This document shows positions 34,201 to 46,613 of a stretch of 64,000 nt of DNA, piece after piece. The stretch lies in contig JASSKH010000036.1 in the NCBI GenBank assembly GCA_031763025.1, forward strand, positions 3,211,001 to 3,275,000. Direction: 5' to 3'. The notes beneath the pieces are model-generated. The model was not told the origin of the DNA and did no database searches. It saw only the letters and a program-made list of their open reading frames with translations. Made by a program: the position numbers and the translations under genes. The DNA is from Macrocystis pyrifera (Eukaryota; Sar; Phaeophyceae; Laminariales; Laminariaceae). Within the stretch, counting starts at the first letter, position 1, and each line of letters begins with the position of its first letter.

Positions 34201-37200
34201 GATCTTGGCCAGCTACGCTTTCAATTGCCCCGCCAGTTGCTGTTGCCCGGTTGTCCACGAACAGGCATCCATCGAATTTAGTTGCAAATCCCGATGTTAT
34301 CTCGAACGCATTGAGGTTTTCATTGCCCGAACCAGTGACGTACGCACCACCGCCGGCCTCAGCGAAGTTGGAAACAAACCGTACAGCGGGGAATACCGGG
34401 CCAACACCAAAACTAGATTCGAAGACCGCCCCCCCCCACGACCCCGGCAGAATTACCATTGAACAATGCGTTTGGCCATTGAAACTTGATGGACAACATC
34501 CCGTTCAATGCTAAACCACCGCCGGTTGTCCCGGCTGTATTGTTCGTAAACGTAGTGGACCCTTTAATGACAAGCGTTGAACTCCGAGGGTTGAATACCT
34601 CGTCTAGAAACAGTGATCCAATTGCTCCTCCAGAGAAAATAGCGTTGTTGGATGCAAAATCCGTCCGTCCACTCCATTCCACTGATGATCCGTCTACGAG
34701 GTAGAGGGCACCGCCGAAGACTGCCGAACAGCTTTGAAATGCTGTATCTCCGCTCCAGGTCATATTAGAGTCACCTACTACGTATGCCGCCCCCCTAGAT
34801 ACAATAGCGGAATTGTTGTAGAACAAGCTCTCTCCGTTCCTGGAAATCCTAGAACCTTTGCTCATCCACAAAGCGCCACCAGCTCCGCCTTGAACCGCAG
34901 ACGCACGGTTATCTGCCAGCGTCGTCTTCCCACTCCACGAAACGTTAGAGTTTACCACACTAAGAGCACCTCCATTTGTGGCCGAGTTATTGACAAACTC
35001 CACACCTCCGTCCCACGAAACACTAGAATGCTCGCCAGCGTGCACTGCCCCTCCACCGAAGGCGGTATTCCCATGAAAATGTGTGCTCCCGAGAAAGACG
35101 ACACTCGAGTCAAACAAGGACACCCCCCCCCCCATTGTGGTCACCCAAGTTGTTGACAAAAGTCGACCTCCCTGTCCAGACAGCGGTAGTGCTATCCACG
35201 AAAACAGCACCACCAGACCCCAGGGCTTGGTTCTCGGCAAACATGGTCTCCCCGCCGAACGTAACAGCGGAATCCACCATGGTAAGGGCACCACCTGCCG
35301 GTGTGATATCGGATTTGTTCGCACCCAAGGCAAGATTCCCGTGAAAGGTGGTCCTCCCGTCTAAGGAGAGGTTTGAGCGATGTTGTGCATAAGCAGCACC
35401 CCCTTGTCCGGCCACGTTGCTTGAAAACGTCGTCTCCCCGTCCCACGCAATGTTTGAGTAGTCGGAGCCATACACAGCACCTCCTAGGGCTTCGGCGGTG
35501 TTGACAGAGAATGTTGTATTACCGCTCAACGTAACAGTGGACTCCATCACTCCAAGGGCACCACCTGATCGTGGAATAACCGATATATTCACACCCACGG
35601 CCATGTTCTGGTGGAAGGTGGTAATCCCGCCCATGGAGAGGTACGAGTTCGATTGCACAAACATGGCACCCCCGTCCTCTGCTAAATTTCTTGAGAGCTT
35701 TGTCTCTCCACTCATTACAACGATCGCGTCGTCGAAAACCGACACAGCGCCTCCCTGTATTGCCACGTTGCTTGAAAACGTCGTCTCACCGCGCAAGATC
35801 ATATTGGAGTAGTCGGTAACAAACACAGCGCCCCCCCTTTTTCCGGCGGTGTTAGCGGAAAATGTTGCGTTCCCACTCGAGGAGGCAGCGGATCCGCCGC
35901 TTATCATCATCGCACCTCCACTCAAGCCACTGTTTTCTATAAATCTCGTGTCCCCACTCCAAAAAGCACTGGAGCCGTTGGTCACCCGCATGGCGCCCCC
36001 GGTGAAGCCGGCTGTGTTGTTCCTAAATATTGTGGTCGAATTCCAGAAAACGTGGGAAGCGCCTAGTACATGAAGCGCACCTGCAAACTGCAATGCACTG
36101 TTCTGGTCAAATATGGTATCCCCGTGCCATTCAGTATTAGCGCTGCTCTGGACTGCAAGAGCCCCTGCGCTCCCCACCGCTCGATTTCCACGGTATGTGA
36201 CCTTTCCACTCCAAGACAAGCTAGAACGCTCCGTGATCATCACAGCGCCTCCATCGCCGCCAGCCGTGTTGTTGAAGAACGTTACACTCTCCCCAGTGCA
36301 GACGCTGTCCAGCACGAACATGGCACCACCGTCCATGGCCGCGGTGTTATCAGAAAAGCTGTTCTGCCCAACGAATGACACCACCGAGCTATCGGACGCA
36401 TACACAGCACCCCCGTGGCCGGTGGCAGCATTGCCGAAGAAAGTTGAATCGACGATAGTCAAATTCGATCGCGCTGCAGCGATTGCTCCGCCGACGGTGC
36501 CAGCACCATAGCTCACATTAATACCGGTCACGTGAACGGAAGCGTCCACGACAGTTAACAGCCGAATAGCAGAATCCCCATTCATACCAGCGGTTGAACC
36601 GTCGCCCGTCATACTCAGAACAGTCCCATTGAACACGTAAATCGTCTGGTCGACGACGACCTCTCCACGCCACAACACCTCGAACGACCCACCAGAGCAA
36701 TTCACAGCTTCGGCTAGAGCCCTGGCTTGTGCCGAATCCTCGACAACCCACACACGCTGGCCGTTCGCTGGGCAAGGCACAGAGGTAGATGGCGGCGGCG
36801 GCGGCTTGCAGTCGTAGATTTCATCACCAGCGCTCGGGTCCAGGCAGTCGAACTCGCTATAAACACAGGCACGGCCACTGCAGGTACACAAGCAGCAATC
36901 CCCTCCGTCGTAGCCGCAAGCCTGATTGTTGTTCTCAGCGGTACACACTCCGTCACCTATCGATAACACATTGCCTGCACATTCAGGGTATTGGATGGCG
37001 GTGGTTAGGTCGAAACAGGCTGAATCTTCGCAACTGAAGCCGTTAGAGCCACAGGGGTGCAAAGGGCCATCCGTGCAGGCACATTCACAGCAGTCTCCCC
37101 CATCGTAGCTGCAACCCAAATTGTTGGTTTCCGGATGGCACTTTCTGTCATGTAACCATGTGATATCCCCGGTGCAATTTTGGGTATTGAGGTGGATCTT

Positions 37201-37441
37201 CATCAGGACAGGCCGGGTCCCGGCAGTCGAAGCCGACGGAGCCACACTCATAAATACCATCAACGCACGTACACGCGCAGCAGTCGCCCCCGTCGTATTC
37301 ACAAGCCAGGTTGTTGGTTCCAGAGTCACAGTACCCGTCATTCAGAAAAGTCAAGTCCCCGGAGCAGGTCGTCGTCTGGGATAAGCACTGGCCCAACACC
37401 AGGACAAGGACGCCAAGGACGACGGCGACGCACCGGACCAT
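31283..37441 (-). CDS. LNR/Notch-repeat, Pmp-repeat, multi-TM receptor-like protein (frame-disrupted)
   Basis: Four exons on the minus strand: 37441-33977, 33677-33401, 33004-32751 and 32263-31283. The junctions are GT-AG and keep phase (for example GP-Y-CSVC across exons 2/3). From the start: a signal peptide (VVLGVLVLVLG); LNR modules with the C...YDGGDC pattern (three clear, at least one in each early segment); a PPPPP linker; then about 25 Pmp-type beta-helix repeats (GGA-x-x-V-x-x-S...W-SG-x-T-x-F-x-x-N). A Cys-rich GYW/CLGG/EGPYC module follows, then TM helices, and a last exon with five or more TMs and SSILFQMFACDD...YLRADY. It is probably a surface receptor or channel-like protein; ligand unknown. 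Exon 1 needs three one-base frame changes (about 37178, 35123-35133 and 34429-34437). Confidence 0.8.
34429..35133 (-). pseudogene. Two homopolymer frame breaks inside the Pmp repeats
   Basis: At the C11 run 35123-35133 (G11 on the coding strand) the frame stops after NNLGDHNGGGG, while the next frame continues VSLFDSSVVFLG. At the C9 run 34429-34437 the frame leaves SAGVVGGGG and the next one continues AVFESSFGVG. A third break, at the T4 run 37178-37181, separates DPPQYP from NCTGDITW. Each is corrected by removing one base, in the same direction. This is either homopolymer error in the assembly or decay; the otherwise intact repeats favour the former. Confidence 0.75.
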
Positions 37442-37499
37442 CCGCGAGCCTCGAGTCCACTCTCCCCCGATGAAGACACCCTGTAAATTCAACATAGAA

Positions 37500-40230
37500 A
37501 CAAAATCGTTCGCTCGAATGAGGGGGCAGGCCCTTGGTCATATGGGTTTCAAGATTGCACGAACCAGTAAAGGCGAAGGTGATCTACCATAGCAAGGAAT
37601 CGATTCGTGGAATATACCCTCATACCCTGCAGTTGCAAACGTTGAGCGGCAATTCCCAACAAGTCTTACAACCAGAAAGAGATTTGACCATACGCCCTCA
37701 AAATCGCGGTCAACGTGAATCCATGTCTCGTATGATCAAGTTTTACTGTACTCCGAGTAAAAACATGCACCATTATAGGGGGTGGGAGGTAGTACAAAAT
37801 ACCTCGTATCCATTTTTGATGATGCTCAAGCTCTTTCGGCCTTTTTCGAAAATGTGAGAGAAGTAAAAAAAGCATGAGCGCCGTCGAAAAATAATTTTTG
37901 CTCTAAACAAATTTGGATCATGATCGTATAGGCTGTCACTAAGATCGCTCGAAAAAAGAACTTTGACATCGTGTCTACCAATGTATTTTTCTGGGTATAT
38001 GGGATGATCATATCTTGAAAATAGCTATTTTGAATCTTGACCACCGAAGTTCGTACTTGAAGGTGACCCCAAAAGGCAAAACATTAACAATTAAAAACGT
38101 CGAGAAGTATAATTTGGAATCTTACTCGGGGCATCGTGGGAAACAAACGGTGGGCGAATTGTTGTCTTGGTTCTTGCATCATGATGACAATCCGCAGTGG
38201 AGCAGGTGTTTCTATGTTGAGCACTACTTACCAAAACAAACAGGAAAACTGACCCAGGCTGGACTATTATTTTCGAATGGGGGCGTTCTATACTAAACTC
38301 AGTACCACAAGTTCCGAATTTATTCTCCGTCCTGTAATGTAAACATCAAACTGCCTTTCATATTGTTCCCTTTCATACAATAGTGTTAATCTTGACACGT
38401 GTCCCGCACTACCGTAGGCGCGTGATTGCACGTGTGTGGTTGCCAGTACCGTACGGCACTCCCGTATATATCTTCTCTCTCATCTACAGCAAGCTGCAGA
38501 GCGAGGCTGGAAGGTTTTGTAACGATGTGGAGGCCTGAACCGGCACCATTCACAGCCCCCGTAGTGCAACCGGCATTAGTGAGAGGCCGCTCCCAATAAC
38601 ACCCGTACCGCCATTAGTGACGGTTTCGGTTGTGCTAAGCGATTTCACCGTCTATTGGGAGCAGTGGCACTATTGAACCGGCACTATCGGGAGCCCCCCG
38701 CTGTACTTGTGTCTACAAGGTTTCACTTCGGAATTATTTTGACTTGGAGTTCCGGGGGTGTCGCAAGCTGGAAAGGGAGAGAGAACACAGCCGACGTTCG
38801 TTCCTTGCGCTACTCGTACGTAGCTGCCGGGCAAGAACGAAGAACATCAAAAGGTCTTGAATACCAAAAAAATTCAGTCCGGGGAAGAAACGCCGACCAG
38901 CCTAAACAAGTTTATAGTTTATAGTTGAGATCTATTGTGGAATCTGCATTTTATATAGAGCTGCACCCCGCGTGGGGTATCCGCCACTAACGTGTACCCG
39001 CTAAAGTTGGACCCATTACTAGACCCGGGTAACGGGTACCCGGCGGGTATTACGGGCTGTTAGGGGGTAGCCGCGCCGAATTGGCGGGTACCCGCCCACC
39101 AATTACCCAGGTATTATTCACGGGTACTCGGCGACTATAGAGGCGATCATACGTCTGACGTGGCAGTGATTTTACTCGGTAACTGACACAAAGAATGGGT
39201 AATAGTATGGACTTCGGTTTGATGTTCAATGTTAAATATTGGGTGCCACTTATAGTCGATATTATCACAGAAGCAGGAGATTGGCCGTCGACAGAGTTCC
39301 TGAGTATACATAGTACCTTATGATATCTCGTGTACTTATATTAATAGCATACACGCCCGTGTGTACAGTTTGATTGAGATAAAGCCTTCAAAGTTCAAAC
39401 TGAGATTGAGAGGGCGGTGCAAAACCACTCCCTACTCCACATGAAACATTCGAGAACGAACACCCCTACATGGATAGATACATGCCGGGTACCAGTACTG
39501 CGTATCAAACGCAGGGAATCAAAAGTTTAATCATAGACACAAGCGAGAGCTATTTACTACTGCTGCTGCCAACGAGTAGGAAGCGTCGCAAACTAGGGAA
39601 ACGCCAGTGGGGTGCATGCCAAGAAAACATGAAACTCGGGGAATGGTGCACACGGCACCCGGCGTAGGATATATCCACGGTATGTATCGACACACGTGAG
39701 GACGGTACGACACCATCAGGTACAATGCGTACCTGGTGTAGACTAGACCAGAAACATGTGAGTGATATTCCACAAAAATAAGTCGAGGCACGTGCCCGAG
39801 GCGTACGAAATGATGCAGGAAGAAACATGCCTAGTGTCTCTTAATAAACCCCGGACCTTGACTCTCGTGTGAGTGCTGTAACGAATCAAACTGACCAACA
39901 CGAATTGACTAGTGTACTGTACCCCAATCAACCCCCTGTAACTGACTTGACGACATTTTGTTTCGGTATCCCCTCTCCCCTTTTGTGGAGTTTTGATTTG
40001 TTGTAAGCGTCCCCTCATCATGCCTGACTGACGAATGCCTCGCCCCTTCGTTCAAAAGACATCCGCCGAGGCAAGCAGCAACTACTAATACTAGCAATAC
40101 AAGAGTCTATTGCTTTCAACATCGTCAAGCACTTTGTGTGAGTGACCAGAGCAGAGCTAGAGGCACACCTGCTAGCAGTAGTCGGTCCCTAGGTCCACAC
40201 TTACGTACACTCAACACTGGCATCGTCGAC
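37500..40230. other. Upstream region of receptor gene; weak ORF, palindromes
   Basis: There is no recognised gene. A 93-codon plus frame at 38015-38296 (ending LTQAGLLFSNGG) reads like protein and could be an isolated exon or relic, but I know no family. Two inverted repeats stand out: GCTCCCAATA / TATTGGGAGC around 38592-38660, and a cluster of GGGTACCCG-type palindromes at 38990-39130. The promoter of the minus-strand receptor gene should lie just right of 37441; I see no clear TATA or initiator to report. Confidence 0.5.
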
Positions 40231-40232
40231 TA

Positions 40233-40337
40233 TTACGGGGGACCATAGTAAATAGGACCTACGGTACACACAAAAACCTATATATTTACCTACTATTACC
40301 AACAGTATTTGGTCATATTTAGTATGGTCCCCCGTAA
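40233..40337. mobile_element. ~105-bp TA-target MITE, copy 2
   Basis: Ends TTACGGGGGACCATAGTAAA and GGTCCCCCGTAA. TA lies at the left and TT at the right, so one side of the duplication has drifted. The interior has TACGGTACACACAAAAACC, shared with other copies. Confidence 0.85.
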
Positions 40338-40339
40338 TT

Positions 40340-43210
40340 GACGCTTTTGGCAACTGTTCGAGGTCTTTTATTTCTCGGCGTAAAATTTAGCTATTCGCTC
40401 TTGCAGCCTGCTTTTTCGGCTTCTTGCTGTTTATTCGATGGCTTCTCTTTTGGTGATTGCGTTCGAGAGTATAGCATCCACCCCTTCTCCGGCGCGTCGC
40501 GCGGTGTGACTGGTGCAACAGCCGCTGTAGGCCGATGCGATGTTGGCCCGTGGAACGTAGGGGACTTTTCGTGCTCTCCCGGTCCGCCTGCAAATTCGCT
40601 TGCTGGTACTGTAACACGAGCGTTTGTGTTGGTGCTGCTGTATTTGGTGGTATCATAGCCCCGCTGTCACTGCTTGCAACAGGTAGATACTCGTTCCCTT
40701 TACCCACGCTTGCCGCTGGTTCGATTCTGCAGCCCGCTGCAATCTCGGACAGCGGCAAGCGCGCTGGCCCCAGTACATCACTCCGGGCAGCCGGTTCCGT
40801 TCTGGGCGCAGCAGAATGTTCGTTTGGTCTCTTTAAATGACAGTTACGTACCGGTTGATAACATTACCTATTGTAGATTATGTGACTTTTGACATCTGAG
40901 AATGTAAGAGGTGACGCACGAGGCTCACTTCTTCTCTGCGCCTACCCGGTGGGAGGCCTATATAGCGTACATGGCCTGAAACATTCATCCATAGACCGCC
41001 AGGCCTTAGGGGGTTCCGAGCCACCGAAGGGTCAACGGAACTTGCCCCCTCAAGTGTTTGAAGTTGAGACAGCACTGTGGTCCACTGCTGCAAAAAAGGC
41101 GGGGAACCGGTACCGCGGGGTCCTCGAAGCAGCCGAAGGGTTCATGGTGAGGTGGTACGAAGATGCGGCACAGCTGAGAAGGCAGCGCCGCGCATCCGCA
41201 GTGGGTGTGGTGTCCAAGGGAATGGGGGGAGGGGGGGTAACAAGAGGAGTGGGAGGAAACTCGACCAAGGGAATGCGGGGAGGGGGGGAAATAGGAGGTC
41301 CAAGAGTAGAAGGGAAACCGCGGTGGACGAAAGTAGGAAGCAGATGGCAGACAGGGTAGCAAGGCACCAGACCGACTAGGAAGTAGAACAACATGCCTAT
41401 GCTACTCGTGCCGCCAACTGGTGCAGCTGGTTCGAACGTGGTCTTCCTTTGTCTTCTTTTTTCTTTTTGCGCTTGATGCTCTATGATTTTTGTTTTACGA
41501 GTATTTTCTTTCTCTTCCTTTCTTCTATTGATAATCTCCAAGGGGACGCTGGCACCCAAGCGTCCCCTGGTTCACGGGGTTTCCGTAGATGTTTTATCGG
41601 AAGATAAAAAACATCGCTATCTTCACACGCTGCGTTTAGAACTTCGGCTGGTTCGTGCTCACCAGAGAGCGACGATGACTTGTTATGGGTTCGTCACAGC
41701 AGCTTGTGTGGCTCTCGAGATTGACTCCCCGCAGGTTCTCAACAGAGGCCTATACCTCGACTAAGCGGTGCTCCAGTGGTCGGAATGGGTCGAAAATTGG
41801 GGTGCACGAAATGAGACAAAAAACAACCCCCAACTGAACGTTTGTGCTTCACTTGCGGACAACTACAACAGCTCTACACAGGAAACTACAGCCCGCGAAA
41901 TTGAGGGATGCTCCTGATGGAGTCTATGAGGGCGTCAGGTGCACCAGGCGGCAGTCGTAGGCAGCGAGAAACGACTCACGAGGTGTTTTCATGTATTTGA
42001 AGTTACGAGCGAGTAGCACAAAAAGCTGGTAAAACGCTAAAGTGTTTCATTTCACGCAAGGGAGCATATCACGATGGCTACATCATCACCGATGAAGAAA
42101 TAGCCTTCACTAGAAGAAGATTGCTGTTCTGCAGGCGGATGCTATATCAAGTTGAGAGTCGTCGTCGAAGATGCTGCTGGGCGCAAAACTACGTTCTCAT
42201 GATGGTAGTAAGTTATTAGGCCCCAAAAAGTGCAAAGAAGTGCTAGAAAGGGAAAAAAAGCTCAGGATTCTCGTACCTTTGCGTCGACCAGTATACAACC
42301 ACGAACCACGGATCTTGGTTGCAAATCTCACACTCTAATTCCAAGTCGTATGCATATGTTGCCCAAACGCCCACGCGTGGGTACCTGGCGAAGCATTCCT
42401 GAGCGTGTCAGTGTCCCCTTAAGAAAGGAGTCGTGCGGCGTGGGTAGATGGCGAGCCTGCTATGCTTGTTTCGTATTTTCTGACGCCGAGGGGCGGGGCA
42501 AAGCTGAAGAACGCAGGACGGAGACGGCAGACAGGGTAGCAAGGTCCCAAGGGGACTATTAATAGTAGGGACAACCTGGCTATGCTACTCGTACCGCAAA
42601 CTGCTGCGGCTACCTGGAGGGTGCTTTGTGCTTCGGTTTAGCTATTGCTTTCCCCTGGTCCTTAGTCTCACTCTGTTTATAAGTAGAGTGGTGTTTTTTT
42701 ATTTCTTTAGCAGATTTTTTTCAAGTGTCTGCCACATCCCCTGCGGGGAGGAACGACAGTTTTTTCCTTTTTCTTTTTTCCCTTTCTCTCTTTCGATGGT
42801 GTTTTCGTTCTTGGTTCTTTGTTTTCTTTTCTTTTCTTTCGTTTTCTCTCTTTCATAGAATATGCATGCCGTACCTGTCATATCCAGTATCAACTTCTTC
42901 CGTTCTTCTTGCTGTGGTCTCGACCAACTACTCCCATCCTTCTATTACCCTACCTAGCTCCTGCATCATCCCTCTCTATATCGTTCCTTGTTGTACCTAT
43001 TCTTTCCAACGTCCTGGTAGGTTGAACGATGATTTGGAGGAAAAAGTTAACTTGGTAGTGGTCTGTTTAATTTATTTTATTTATTTATTTTGTACGGTGA
43101 TACATATATTTTATTTTTACGTGGAGTTTTCTTGTGGGTTGTCTACGGAGTTTTTCGTGCTTGTTTATTAATTCATGGAGGGATGGGGGGATGGGGCATA
43201 CTATTAATGG
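40340..43210. other. No gene recognised; one dispersed duplicate and low-complexity tracts
   Basis: The segment GGCAGACAGGGTAGCAAGG...GCTATGCTACTCGT occurs at 41345-41420 and again at 42527-42600, about 1.18 kb apart, each followed by a pyrimidine-rich tract. A purine-rich tract (GGGAGGGGGGG words) lies at 41220-41300 and a T-rich tract at 42690-42870. Open frames such as 40889-41359 have a plausible-looking start, but dissolve into the Gly/Arg-coding purine tract. Nothing is recognisable as a known family. Confidence 0.5.
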
Positions 43211-43213
43211 TAC

Positions 43214-43399
43214 TTGTTGTACTATTAATAAGATTATTTATCATGGGGTTTGCCAGGACTGGTGAATATATTTTTTTGTGGGTGACAGGAAAATAATTAT
43301 CCAGGAGAATTATATTTATTGAAATGTGATGAAGAAAAATAAAACGGATGTACTATGATAGAATGTTGCTTTTATATCAGGTACCTGGTACATGATATG
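43214..43399. repeat. Dispersed ~183-bp repeat, copy 2
   Basis: Nearly identical to 26437-26618, including GTGATGAAGAAAAATAAAAC and the closing GGTACCTGGTACATGATAT. It lies directly before the TATTTGCGACA repeat family. Confidence 0.75.
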
Positions 43400-43483
43400 C
43401 TGTATATTTACCCCGAATGGGTAATGCTATTTGCGACACCGGTGTCGTAATTTCTTATTTGCGACACTCGCAAATAAGCGGCA

Positions 43484-43665
43484 TATTTGCGACACCGCGC
43501 CACGTTCGCGGCTCATACCTCAAATTGGCTCCACACCGTCAGGGATGTGTTGGCATGGTGCAGAGTCATCATTGAAGCTATCGCATTGCCGAAACGGGCC
43601 AGGACTCGAGGAAATATCTGGCCTCTTGGTGCACCCGCAAAACGTTCAGATCGGTGTCCCAAATA
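43484..43665. mobile_element. TATTTGCGACA TIR mini-element, copy A
   Basis: It begins TATTTGCGACACCGCG and ends TGTCCCAAATA, about 182 bp. The interior words GCATGGTG, ATTGAAGC(T/C)ATCG and AACGGGCCAG are shared with copies at 43700 and 50599. Extra TTTGCGACAC / GTGTCGCAAA pairs lie on both sides, so end fragments of further copies may be present. Confidence 0.7.
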
Positions 43666-43699
43666 AGCCTTATTTGCGACACGCGTGTCGCAAATACCA

Positions 43700-43892
43700 T
43701 ATTTGGGACACCGCGACGTGGTTTCCGCACACGCTCCGGATCGGCAAAGCACTACCAGCAGAGTCTCAGCATGGTGTAGGGCTACCATTGAAGCCATCGT
43801 GCAGGCATCGTGTAGCCAAAACGGGCCAGTACTCGAGGAGATATAGGGTATTCTGGTACAACACCCGCAGAACCTTCTGGCTGTCGCAAATA
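43700..43892. mobile_element. TATTTGCGACA TIR mini-element, copy B
   Basis: It begins TATTTGGGACACCGCGACG and ends TGTCGCAAATA, 193 bp. It directly precedes the 339-bp tandem repeats. Confidence 0.7.
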
Positions 43893-43893
43893 T

Positions 43894-44846
43894 GTTATGA
43901 TATTGCTTTGTATGAGGTTCAAAGCCCGGTAACTACCTGGGTTCAGCCACGGGGAACGTATTTGTAGTACTTGGAAGGCGTATCTTAGATGGAAAACCAG
44001 GGGTTTTCCGGAGGCGCACGAGCTTGGTCTCAGTCTCCGCGTGCACGAAAGGAATGAAACTGCTCTTCTTCCATAGCTAAGCAAACAACACATGTGAGTA
44101 CCAACGTTTATCGACTTAAAAGGCAGACCTGTCCAGAGATACAAGGTGTCCCGCAGCTTGATCTTAACAAGTGGCGTCGTCGGGTTAGGACTTTCCGCTT
44201 TTTTGTCGGTTTGCAGTTGTGGGTGGGCTAGTGTTATGATACTGCTTTGTATGAGGTTGAAAGCCCGGTAACTACCTGGGTTCAGCCACGGGGAACATAT
44301 TTGTAGTACTTGGAAGGCGTATCTTAGATGGAAAACTAGGGGTTTTCCAGAGGCGCACGAGCTTGGTCTCAGTCTCCGCGTGCACGAAAGGAATGAAACT
44401 GCTCTTCTTCCATAGCTAAGCAAACAACACATGTGAGTACCAACGTTTATCGACTTAAAAGGCAGACCTGTCCAGAGATACAAGGTGTCCCGCAGCTTGA
44501 TCTTAACAAGTGGCGTCGTCGGCTTAGGACTTTCCGCTTTTTTGTCGGTTTGCAGTTGTGGGTGGGCTAGTGTTATGATACTGCTTTGTATGAGGTTGAA
44601 AGCCCGGTAACTACCTGGGTTCAGCCACGGGGAACATATTTGTAGTACTTGGAAGGCGTATCTTAGATGGAAAACTAGGGGTTTTGCAGAGGCGCACGAG
44701 CTTAGTCTCAGTCTCCGCGTGCACGAAAGGAATAACACTGCTCTTCTTCTGTAGCTAAGCAAACAACACATGTGAGTACCAATGTTTATCGACTTAAAAG
44801 GCAGACCTGTCCAGGGATACAAGGTGTCCCGCAAGCTTGATCTTAA
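43894..44846. repeat. 339-bp tandem repeats (2.8 copies)
   Basis: The word GTTATGATA(T/C)TGC starts copies at 43894, 44233 and 44572, an exact 339-bp period. As 339 is a multiple of three, it leaves a long minus-strand frame (43782-44852, 356 codons) made of a 113-residue repeat. Codon use and composition give no sign of a real protein. The third copy is cut at GATCTTAA by the next element. Confidence 0.9.
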
Positions 44847-45649
44847 GGCCACGGTGGCACGCTCAGGTCCTTTCAGATCCTTTCATCCCCTACTGGTGAA
44901 AATCGACATCATTTCATAAAAAAAAAGCTACAGTTACAAAACGAGACTGTCAGGTTTCGGACCAATGGAAGGCTGAGGGTGACTTGAGGCAAAGCACAAA
45001 TCACTCTGGAAACTATGCGAATCGCTATCTGGCTTGTCGGCGTGGTCAGCGGTGCTCGGGCATGCGGATCTATGGCGGCCCCACAAGGTAAGAGGGTTAC
45101 CAGGGTCGTGAGACATGTCGCCTGCCAAAATTTGGTGGTATCCAGTGCACTGTGTGTCGAGAGCTGGTGTGGGCGTGTTCTAGTCACCGACAACCCTGGT
45201 TAGGCCGCCTCTTGAGCCCGTGGCTCAGGCGTCCTACCCCTGTGCTCGTCTCACAGACCGCGTAGACCACCAGAAGAAGGCTTCACCTTACCGCCATGTT
45301 GTTTGAAGGTGATTCCTCCCCCGCAGCCTCGCAAACGAGCATGTATAAGTCGACTTTGGGCCCGAAAGGTCTGATTTTGGTCCGAAATCTGGACCGGAGG
45401 TGTGGCAAGGGTTATCGAGGCGTACTTGTACAAGTATTCACGCTGCACCCACAACACAAACACACACCACCAACCACGGCAACCACTGTCGCTGCCCTGA
45501 TGTGTGGTCTATCACCTGCGGTGGAATTGGCGCACGAGGTGCCGTACAGCAGTAGAAATTCATGTTTTGGTTATGCAGGTCTGGTAAGGTAACATTGTGC
45601 TTAGGACCCACCCACGCGAAGACAGGGCCAGATGTACCCGTTTTGAGGC

Positions 45650-46260
45650 CCGCCGTTCTCTTTGGCTTTGGCATACTCGGCCAAATGTCTCGCAGACCAA
45701 GGTAGCTGACATCCAGACGAATCTGTAGACCTAAGTTCCTGCGATGTACCCCAACGCGGCGGGCCTGGTTGGACCAATACCGTCAACCTAGCCTGCCAGA
45801 AAAAGCGTCTTATATCGTTCAAAAATGTTATTTTTTGTACCAGTTTTAAGTATGTGCAGGCTCCCCTACCGGTAAGGAAAGCTTGCTGGATTCACCCGTA
45901 TTGGGGGCAGCCATTCTTCTATGGTTTTTTTCCCGTTGGACAGAATGCCTACTCCATAGAACATGGTAATTTACACGTAGATGATTCTGTAGGCCTCTCT
46001 TGAGTCTTGCAGCCCAAGGTAGCGGAGCGGTTTGATCCGATGACGTACCTAGAATGCTCGAAAAAATGTCGTAAAATCCTTGAAAAAATGATGTTTTTGC
46101 ACCATTTTTAGTATGCGCAGGCTAGCCTACCGGTAAGAAAGCTTGTCGGAACCACCCGTAACGGGGGCAACCATTCAATGTTTGTTCGTCTTGGACAGAA
46201 CGCCTACTCCATAAAATATGGCTGAATTCCGGACGGATCCATGAACCCGATGCCCATGTT
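45650..46260. repeat. Diverged ~265-bp tandem duplication
   Basis: A block containing CAGGCT(C/A)(C/G)CCTACCGGTAAG, then GGACAGAA(T/C)GCCTACTCCATA, occurs at about 45838-45965 and 46100-46222. The preceding CCAAGGTAGC segments (about 45700 and 46015) also match. It sits inside the ~5.7 kb element. Confidence 0.7.
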
Positions 46261-46613
46261 ATTGCATTATCCTGCAATGAAGAAAAATACAGTACCACAT
46301 ACCTACTGCTGTTTATAAACTGCCTTTTCCACCATTCAAACGGTGCTGTGGTACCGTTATTCGCATGTGCAAGCTTGCCCACCTGCTGCAAAACAAAAGA
46401 ACGTCAGGTGCACCCGCTTTTGCGCTGCTGTTCATCGTGATCTCGATACAGTGCTCACAAGGTCAGGGATGGGATATAGATGACGTGAAGACGGTCCTAT
46501 CAATAGCCCTCAAGTATATTTGCATTATGATGTTGTCAAGAAAACACCAAAACCGTGAGTGTGACATACTGCAAACACCGGCGTAGCGTTCAATAACAAA
46601 ACCGCATTTTCTT

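Noticed and set aside
43782-44852. A 356-codon minus-strand gene with 113-residue repeats
   Set aside because: The period of 339 bp is a multiple of three, so any frame without a stop in one unit is open in all. Composition is not protein-like, and the frame is entered from a mini-element.
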